64,000 nt of DNA. Origin: Sphingomonas sp. PP-CE-1A-559 (GTDB taxonomy: Bacteria > Pseudomonadota > Alphaproteobacteria > Sphingomonadales > Sphingomonadaceae). The stretch covers positions 62,001 to 126,000 of the forward strand of contig NZ_SLYA01000002.1 of assembly GCF_004340965.1 (NCBI RefSeq). Reading direction: 5' to 3'. Positions 59,086 through 64,000 of this stretch are shown piece by piece. A program made the translations under genes and the position numbers. The first letter of the stretch is position 1; each line of letters begins with the position of its first letter. Below the pieces are notes generated by a model. The model had not been told where the DNA came from. It was given only the letters and a program-made list of their open reading frames with translations, and made no database searches.

Positions 59086-60015
59086 TCAGTCGCGGAGAAA
59101 GGCGTCGAGTGCAGCCTGGAACGCGGCAGGTTGATCGAGCATCACGAAATGGGCCGCATCGCCGATATCGACGAAGGTCACGTGCGGTGCCGTCGCGTAG
59201 GCCTTCCGATAGAGCGCATCGGCGACTGGCTTGGTCGGCCCCACCGCGTTCCACGGGTAGACCAGCGTAATTGGCGCTGCGATCGACGCCATGTCGGGAC
59301 GCAAGTCGGTGGTCAAATCTTCGTACATCGCCTGCGCAGAGACGCGCGCATCCGCCTTCGCTGCCCAATCGGCTACGGTCATGCGTGAGTCCGGCTTCAG
59401 TGCCATCCGCGCGGCAAGCGCCTCGTTCGCCGCCGGGTTCGCCGGCTTCCCGTACGCTGCGGCCATCCCGGCACGCATCGCCTTGGCCTGTGGTTCGAGC
59501 GCCGCAACCGTCGCACCAGGCGCGAAGATCTCCCCGATATACGGCAGCGAATCGACGATCATCAGCTTGCTGACGTCATCCGGATGCGCCTTGGCCAGCA
59601 TCAGCGCGACCAGCCCACCCATCGAATGCCCGACGATGGCCGGCTTGCCGAGCTTCGACTGGGCGACCAGCGTGTGCAGGTCGCCGACGATCCCATCGAG
59701 GATGCCCGGCGACAGGTTCGCGCGCGGATCGTCGCCGCCGAAGCCGTTGACCTGCACCACATACACTTGGTGCGACTTGGCGAGTGTGGGCACGACGCCC
59801 GCCCACACCGCGCGAGGCGACGACAGCCCCGGAACGAGGATCACCGGCGTACCCTTGCCGATGGTCTGCACCGAGATGTGCGGCATCTGAGTCTCGGCCG
59901 CATCGACCTTCGGCGTGGCGGCCGTCGCAGCCTGCGCGTGGCTCGCGGCGGGGCTCAGGACGATCATCAGCGTCACGGCGGTAGCTGCAAGGCGAGCTTT
60001 GAAGTGCGAAATCAT
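59086..60015 (-). CDS. Exported alpha/beta hydrolase
   Basis: 309 residues from ATG 60015. Signal peptide LAATAVTLMIVLSPAASHAQ, then a canonical hydrolase: GTPVILVPGLSSPRAVWAGV, nucleophile AIVGHSMGGLVALML, acid in PITLVYPWNAVGPTKP and His in DIGDAAHFVMLDQP. Periplasmic esterase or lactonase of unknown substrate. It starts one base after the stop of the XRE regulator, so it is the third gene of that operon and may be its output. Confidence 0.9.
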   Translation of the reverse strand: MISHFKARLAATAVTLMIVLSPAASHAQAATAATPKVDAAETQMPHISVQTIGKGTPVILVPGLSSPRAVWAGVVPTLAKSHQVYVVQVNGFGGDDPRANLSPGILDGIVGDLHTLVAQSKLGKPAIVGHSMGGLVALMLAKAHPDDVSKLMIVDSLPYIGEIFAPGATVAALEPQAKAMRAGMAAAYGKPANPAANEALAARMALKPDSRMTVADWAAKADARVSAQAMYEDLTTDLRPDMASIAAPITLVYPWNAVGPTKPVADALYRKAYATAPHVTFVDIGDAAHFVMLDQPAAFQAALDAFLRD

Positions 60016-60016
60016 G

Positions 60017-60220
60017 TCACGACTCCTTCGACGGGCTAGTGAAAATGTCTTCGATGCTGAGGTCGAACAGTTCGGCGATCTTGAACGCGAGCGGCAGCGA
60101 CGGATCATAGCGCCCCGTTTCGATCGCGTTGACGCTCTGCCGCGACACGTCGAGACGGTCGGCGAGGTCGCCCTGGCTCCAGTCCCGCTCGGCGCGCAGC
60201 ACCTTGAGGCGGTTCTTCAT
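60017..60220 (-). CDS. XRE-family helix-turn-helix regulator
   Basis: 67 residues, a single helix-turn-helix domain: MKNRLKVLRAERDWSQGDLA, then DRLDVSRQSVNAIETGRYDP and SLPLAFKIAELFDLSIEDIF. This short type usually represses its own operon together with a membrane partner. Its ATG overlaps the stop of the upstream membrane protein (ATGA). An inverted repeat in the promoter at 60670-60695 is a likely binding site. Confidence 0.93.
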   Translation of the reverse strand: MKNRLKVLRAERDWSQGDLADRLDVSRQSVNAIETGRYDPSLPLAFKIAELFDLSIEDIFTSPSKES

Positions 60221-60621
60221 GCCGAGCGCCGCGTCACCACGATATTATATCCCAAGCCGACCCACATGCCCGCGAACCAGAGCACCGCAGCGTAGTAGGA
60301 AACGATGTGCGGGACGAGGCCGAACCCTTCGAGAAACCCCCAGGCCGTGACGATGCTGAGCATGAAACCACTAGCGATCAACGACTGCCGGATCATCAGC
60401 ATCCGGAGATATTCGTCGGTTTCCTCGATCAGGTAGCGGCCCATCGCGATGAATATGCCGATGATCGGCAGGGCGGGCAGGATCGCCGCCACATAGGCCG
60501 GGGGACCCGTCAAGAGATGCCGGCTGAAGCTGTAGACGACCGCCATCAGGCTCGCCGCATACAGGAACATCAACACCATGACCCGTTGGCTGTATCGCCG
60601 AACCGCTGCACTGTTAGCCAT
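60217..60621 (-). CDS. Four-helix membrane protein in the XRE operon
   Basis: 134 residues from ATG 60621; a GTG at 60630 is in frame. Four membrane helices (MVLMFLYAASLMAVVYSF, AAILPALPIIGIFIAMGR, RQSLIASGFMLSIVTAWG, VSYYAAVLWFAGMWVGLG) with ETDEYLRMLMIRQ between the second and third. It matches no domain I can name but the plan is that of small membrane proteins paired with XRE regulators, where the regulator controls them. AAAGGG lies nine bases before the start. Confidence 0.82.
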   Translation of the reverse strand: MANSAAVRRYSQRVMVLMFLYAASLMAVVYSFSRHLLTGPPAYVAAILPALPIIGIFIAMGRYLIEETDEYLRMLMIRQSLIASGFMLSIVTAWGFLEGFGLVPHIVSYYAAVLWFAGMWVGLGYNIVVTRRSA

Positions 60622-60669
60622 GGAAAGCACCCTTTCGAATCAGTAAAGGAAACTTGTCACATGAGTCAT

Positions 60670-60695
60670 TTAGTGTCAACCGAACTTTACACTAA
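60670..60695 (-). promoter_or_regulatory. Candidate operator in the XRE operon promoter
   Basis: TTAGTGT, 12 bases, ACACTAA is a perfect inverted repeat. It overlaps a minus-strand TTGACA (60679-60674), a good -35 box, 50 bases before the membrane protein start. Binding there would block the promoter. Confidence 0.55.
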
Positions 60696-60799
60696 GACGT
60701 GCCAGCTTGTCATGAGGCATCGCTACCAGACGCTAGCGAACGCGTCCTAGGTGTGACTTTATCCTAACCTTTGGAAACCGGCGGGCTTCCGAAGCATCC

Positions 60800-61054
60800 T
60801 CAGATGATGAATTCGACCGTCTTCATCTGCGTCTGGTCGGCCGCGACCGCGCCGCGTTTGAGCACCATCTGGCGGTGCAGCTCGGCGACCGTCTCGCTCC
60901 CGCGCGTCTTGCACAGAGCGGGCACGAACGCATGGACCAGAGCGCCGAGGCCGCCCTTGATCATCGTCATCCCGAAGCGTCCGGCGACGCCGAAATGCTC
61001 GACATAGCTCTCCCCGACGGTGGCAGGGTGGTCGAGGAACAAGCGGCGGAACAT
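60800..61054 (-). CDS. DUF6356 family protein
   Basis: 84 residues: MFRRLFLDHPATVGESYVEH, then FGVAGRFGMTMIKGGLGALV and HAFVPALCKTRGSETVAELH. This is the small sphingomonad family annotated DUF6356, with one membrane-like helix and a His/Pro-rich loop. Function unknown. CAGGAGACCGCC just upstream is a strong ribosome site. It follows the Mur ligase gene by 25 bases on the same strand. Confidence 0.8.
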   Translation of the reverse strand: MFRRLFLDHPATVGESYVEHFGVAGRFGMTMIKGGLGALVHAFVPALCKTRGSETVAELHRQMVLKRGAVAADQTQMKTVEFII

Positions 61055-61079
61055 GGGCGGTCTCCTGTCTTGCTCTGTA

Positions 61080-62477
61080 TCAGGTAGCGGCCAAGGCGTC
61101 GACCATCCCCGCCGCCAGCACGCTCAGCGTGTCGTCCCGCGCGCCCATCACCACGATCCGGTCGCCCGGCCGCGCCTCCGCGACCAGCGCCGCGGCAGCC
61201 TCGGCACGGTCGGCGATGTGCCGCGCGACCCGACCACCCTCGACGATCTGCCCGACGATGTCCGCGCTGGTGACCTCCCGCGCGACCGTCCCGCCGTAAT
61301 AGGCCGGGTCCGGCAGCACGAGCACGTCGTCCTCCGCCATCCGCTCGACGAACGTAGCTACAAGCTCGCGCCCCATCACCTTCAACGGCCCATACCCATG
61401 CGGCTGGAAGAAGAGGAGCAACCGCCCCGGAAACGCATGGAGCGTATCGAGCGTCGCGGCGATCTTGTCCGGGTTGTGCCCGAAATCGTCGATCACCGCG
61501 ACCCCGCCGGCCTCTCCCACGAGGTCGAAGCGGCGACGCAGCCCTGTGAACCCAGCAATCGCCTTGACCGCATCGGCCAACGACACGTCCGCCGCCATCG
61601 CCGCACCGATCGCCGCGAGCGCATTCGACACGTTATGCCGCCCAGGCACGGCCAGCTTCACTGGCGTCCGAACGCCACGCGAGACGATGTCGAAGCGGAT
61701 AGCGAACGGCTCCGGCTTAAGGTTCTCGGCACGTAGATCCGCCGACGCATCAATCGCAAAGGTGGTGATCTGACCGCGCGGCAGCCGTGAGGCGAGCGCC
61801 GCCGCATCGGGATCGTTCGCGTTCACCACCGCCGTCTCGGCCTTCGCGATGAAGTCCCCGAACAGGACGCGCAGTTCCTCCAACGACTTGTGGTCGAGGC
61901 TGACATTGTTCAGCACCGCGATCTTCGGCGCATAGCCGGCGATCGACCCGTCGCTCTCATCCACTTCGCTGACGAAAGCCTCACCCTCTCCGCCCAGCGC
62001 GCTGGCGAACGGAGCGTCAGCCGTGGCAAAGTTCTTCATCACCGCGCCGTTCATCACTGTCGGATCGCGCCCGACGGCGTGCAGGATCCAGCCGATCATA
62101 CCGGTCACGGTCGACTTGCCGCTCGTCCCTGCGACACCAATCGGCAGCCGGCTGTCGTTGAACAAAGACGCCAGCATCGCCGCGCGGGTCGAACGGGTGC
62201 AGCCAAGCGCATCCGCCGCGATCATGTCCGGCACGGTCGCCTCGATCGCCGCCGAGGCAATAACAAGCTGGTCGGCCGATACGATCCCGCTGCCGTCCTG
62301 CGGGAACAGCGCGACGCCCTTCGCCGCGAGGTCGTCGAACTTGGCGGGCACGCGGCCCTGGTCGAGATTGCGGTCCGATCCCGCAACGGTCGCGCCGCGG
62401 CCCGCGAGGATCATCGCGAGCGGCATCATGCCGCTGCCGCCGATGCCGACGAAGAAACAGGGTTTGCTGATATCCAT
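61080..62477 (-). CDS. Mur ligase family protein, Mpl-like
   Basis: 465 residues from ATG 62477. The N-terminal motif CFFVGIGGSGMMPLAMILAG and SDRNLDQGRVP are of the MurC/Mpl type; the ATP-binding loop is VAGTSGKSTVTGMIGWIL; then VSEVDESDGSIAGYAP, NVSLDHKSLEELRVLF, and FTGLRRRFDLVGEAGGVAVI followed by DDFGHNPDKIAATL. Mpl joins recycled L-Ala-gamma-D-Glu-meso-DAP to UDP-MurNAc; MurC is the other candidate, but real murC lies in the dcw cluster. The divergent gene is LD-carboxypeptidase, which works in the same recycling route. Confidence 0.85.
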   Translation of the reverse strand: MDISKPCFFVGIGGSGMMPLAMILAGRGATVAGSDRNLDQGRVPAKFDDLAAKGVALFPQDGSGIVSADQLVIASAAIEATVPDMIAADALGCTRSTRAAMLASLFNDSRLPIGVAGTSGKSTVTGMIGWILHAVGRDPTVMNGAVMKNFATADAPFASALGGEGEAFVSEVDESDGSIAGYAPKIAVLNNVSLDHKSLEELRVLFGDFIAKAETAVVNANDPDAAALASRLPRGQITTFAIDASADLRAENLKPEPFAIRFDIVSRGVRTPVKLAVPGRHNVSNALAAIGAAMAADVSLADAVKAIAGFTGLRRRFDLVGEAGGVAVIDDFGHNPDKIAATLDTLHAFPGRLLLFFQPHGYGPLKVMGRELVATFVERMAEDDVLVLPDPAYYGGTVAREVTSADIVGQIVEGGRVARHIADRAEAAAALVAEARPGDRIVVMGARDDTLSVLAAGMVDALAAT

Positions 62478-62529
62478 CGGCCCGCGATATGGGCGGTTTG
62501 GTAACGGGGCAAGGTCGGGAACACGAACA

Positions 62530-63345
62530 ATGCGCATCGGTGTCCTCGCCGCGTCGAGCCGGACCAATCCCGCGGCAATTGCGAAGATGACCGCTTACGC
62601 GGCAACCGCGTTCCCGGAGGTCGAGCTCGTCTTCCACCCGCAATGCATGGAGATCGATGGCCATTTCGCTGGCTCCGACTTTCGCCGCGCGGGGGCGTTC
62701 CTCGAATACGCGAACGATTCCACATTCGACGCGATCTGGTTCCTCCGTGGTGGCTATGGTTCGAACCGCATCCTGGCGATGGTCATGCCGGAACTCGGCC
62801 GCGCCGCTCGGCACAAGACGTATCTCGGCTATTCCGACGTCGGCTTCCTGCTCGGCGCGCTCTACGCCCGGCGGATCGGCAGACCCGTGCACGGCCCGAT
62901 GGTCAGCGACATCAACCGCCACGACGGCGCAGCTACGGTGGCGCGATCGCTCGGCTGGATGGTGCGCGGTGACAGGGCGGGGCTGGAGCCGGGACTGAAC
63001 GGGCAACCGTCGGCGGCGTTCAACCTCAGCATCATCACCTCGCTGATCGGCACGCCGTGGCTGCCCGACCTGACCGATCACGTCTTGATCGTCGAGGAGG
63101 TGTCCGAGCCCATGTACGCAATCGACCGCATGCTCTTCAAAGTCGCCAACGCCACGCAGTTGAAGGGCATCGCGGGCCTGCGCCTCGGTGCGGTGACCGC
63201 GGTGCAGGAGAACGATCCGCCCTGGGGCGAGACGCTGGATTACATGATGGTGCGGTGGAGCCGCGACATGGGCGTGCCGTATCTCGGCCGCGCCGAGGTC
63301 GGCCACACACAGGCAAACCATGTCGTCCCGTTCGGGGTAGCGTGA
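62530..63345 (+). CDS. LD-carboxypeptidase (S66 family)
   Basis: 271 residues. Removes the terminal D-Ala from recycled tetrapeptides. The Ser nucleophile is in WFLRGGYGSNRILAMV, and the Glu and His of the triad are in LIVEEVSEPMYAIDRML and AEVGHTQANHVVPFG. Other family parts are GYSDVGFLLGALYARRIGRP and HGPMVSDI. No signal peptide, so cytoplasmic. Divergent from the Mpl-like gene with 52 bases between the starts, so the two recycling genes may share control. Confidence 0.93.
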   Translation: MRIGVLAASSRTNPAAIAKMTAYAATAFPEVELVFHPQCMEIDGHFAGSDFRRAGAFLEYANDSTFDAIWFLRGGYGSNRILAMVMPELGRAARHKTYLGYSDVGFLLGALYARRIGRPVHGPMVSDINRHDGAATVARSLGWMVRGDRAGLEPGLNGQPSAAFNLSIITSLIGTPWLPDLTDHVLIVEEVSEPMYAIDRMLFKVANATQLKGIAGLRLGAVTAVQENDPPWGETLDYMMVRWSRDMGVPYLGRAEVGHTQANHVVPFGVA

Positions 63346-63420
63346 CGTTCGACGCCGGCTTGCCTATATAGGGTGTGCGACGGCATAAGCCGCGCCTCTT
63401 CCAACACCAGAAAGTCCTCC

Positions 63421-64000
63421 ATGTCCGCCATGTTCCGAATCACGCTGCCCGACGGTTCCGTCCGCGAGGTTGCGCCCGGGACTACCCCCGCGGATGTCGC
63501 CGCCGCGATTGGGCCGGGCCTCGCCAAGGCGGCACTTGCCGCGCGCATCGACGGGCAGGTGCGCGATCTCAACCGACCGTTCGAGGGCGACACCGCGCTC
63601 GCGCTGGTGACCGCGCGCGACGAGGCCGATGCGCTCGAACTGGTCCGCCACGATCTTGCGCACGTTATGGCCGAAGCGGTCCAGCACCTCTTCCCCGGTA
63701 CGCAGATCACCTTCGGTCCCGCGACGGACGATGGCTTCTACTACGACTTCGCGCCGAAGGATCGTCCGTTCACCGACGAGGACCTGCCCGCCATCGAAGC
63801 CGAGATGCGCGCAATCATCGCCCGGAACGAGCCGTTTCTGCGCGAGGTCTGGTCGCGGCAGCAGCTGATCGATCGTTGGACGCAGCAAGGCGAGAGCTTC
63901 AAGGCCGAATGGGCCGCCGAACTGCCCGAGGGCGAGGAGCTGACGATCTACCGCCAGGGCGAGTGGCTCGACATGTGCCGCGGGCCGCACATGGCCTCGA
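63421..64000 (+). CDS. thrS: Threonine-tRNA ligase, 5' part (runs off the window)
   Basis: 193 residues are in the window. The N-terminal TGS domain (MFRITLPDGSVREVAPGTTP) is followed by the editing domain with DLAHVMAEAVQHLFPGTQIT and GFYYDFAPKDRPFTDEDLPA. It continues at least to QGEWLDMCRGPHMAS. The catalytic domain is outside. TCCTCC lies only five bases before the ATG on the + strand, so no good ribosome site is seen; a leader between ldcA and thrS (75 bases) has TATATAG that may be a -10 box. Confidence 0.96.
   Translation, partial: MSAMFRITLPDGSVREVAPGTTPADVAAAIGPGLAKAALAARIDGQVRDLNRPFEGDTALALVTARDEADALELVRHDLAHVMAEAVQHLFPGTQITFGPATDDGFYYDFAPKDRPFTDEDLPAIEAEMRAIIARNEPFLREVWSRQQLIDRWTQQGESFKAEWAAELPEGEELTIYRQGEWLDMCRGPHMAS

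Overview
The window is a stretch of high-GC chromosome from an alphaproteobacterium of the order Sphingomonadales, most probably a Sphingomonas. The evidence is the RecA N-terminus, an alphaproteobacterial SOS box (GTTC-N7-GTTC) in front of recA, a PhyR/NepR/EcfG general stress response locus with a PhyP-like histidine kinase homologue, the small families DUF1476, DUF5076, DUF6356 and DUF4230, and many short palindromic repeats of the kind seen between sphingomonad genes. No phage, plasmid, transposase, rRNA, tRNA or CRISPR array is visible. The text is almost all core chromosome, with a few small unusual insertions.

Layout. 1-4.6 kb: the 5' end of a uracil-DNA glycosylase-like gene (minus), ETF-ubiquinone oxidoreductase, a TPR protein and ispE. 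5-11.2 kb: recA, then genes separated by repeat-rich gaps (methyltransferase, glutathione transferase, dicarboxylate symporter, Tat-exported M24 peptidase). 11.5-17.4 kb: alaS, a small secreted protein, a thiamine-diphosphate enzyme and an SMP-30 hydrolase. 17.6-21.8 kb: a six-gene chain with start/stop overlaps (scoA, lipoprotein acid phosphatase, DUF5076, scoB, GST, esterase). 21.9-25.1 kb: leuC, a 34-residue ORF, leuD and a quinone oxidoreductase. 25.1-31.6 kb: small membrane protein, DUF1476, BolA, Grx4, MBL hydrolase, DUF4230, nadA, a 50-residue ORF, nadC, a membrane protein and RNase T2. 31.8-38.3 kb: TamA/TamB. 38.3-43.7 kb: nagZ, scpA, scpB, tatABC, interrupted by a minus-strand ParD-like/methionine aminopeptidase pair. 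43.8-48.3 kb: entericidin-like lipoprotein, phyP, nepR, phyR, a small membrane protein, ecfG and a 60-residue ORF. 48.3-54.9 kb: glnE, bcp, M23 peptidase, erpA, xthA, a beta-barrel protein and a small exported protein. 55-64 kb: GNAT acyltransferase-like protein, fatty acid desaturase, a TPR/hydrolase pair, an XRE regulator operon, DUF6356, an Mpl-like Mur ligase, LD-carboxypeptidase and the start of thrS.

How the genes connect. The stress locus is the main regulatory unit: three sites of the form GGAACC-N15-(C/G)GTT precede nepR, the entericidin-like gene and the 50-residue ORF upstream of nadC, which suggests a local EcfG regulon. NagZ, the Mpl-like ligase and LdcA all belong to peptidoglycan recycling. 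BolA with Grx4 and ErpA serve iron-sulphur handling. The most unusual points are repeat DNA read as protein in ispE and in the signal peptide of the acid phosphatase, the ParD-like/Map pair inside the nagZ-scpA interval, and several very short genes that are coupled to or promoter-linked with known genes.
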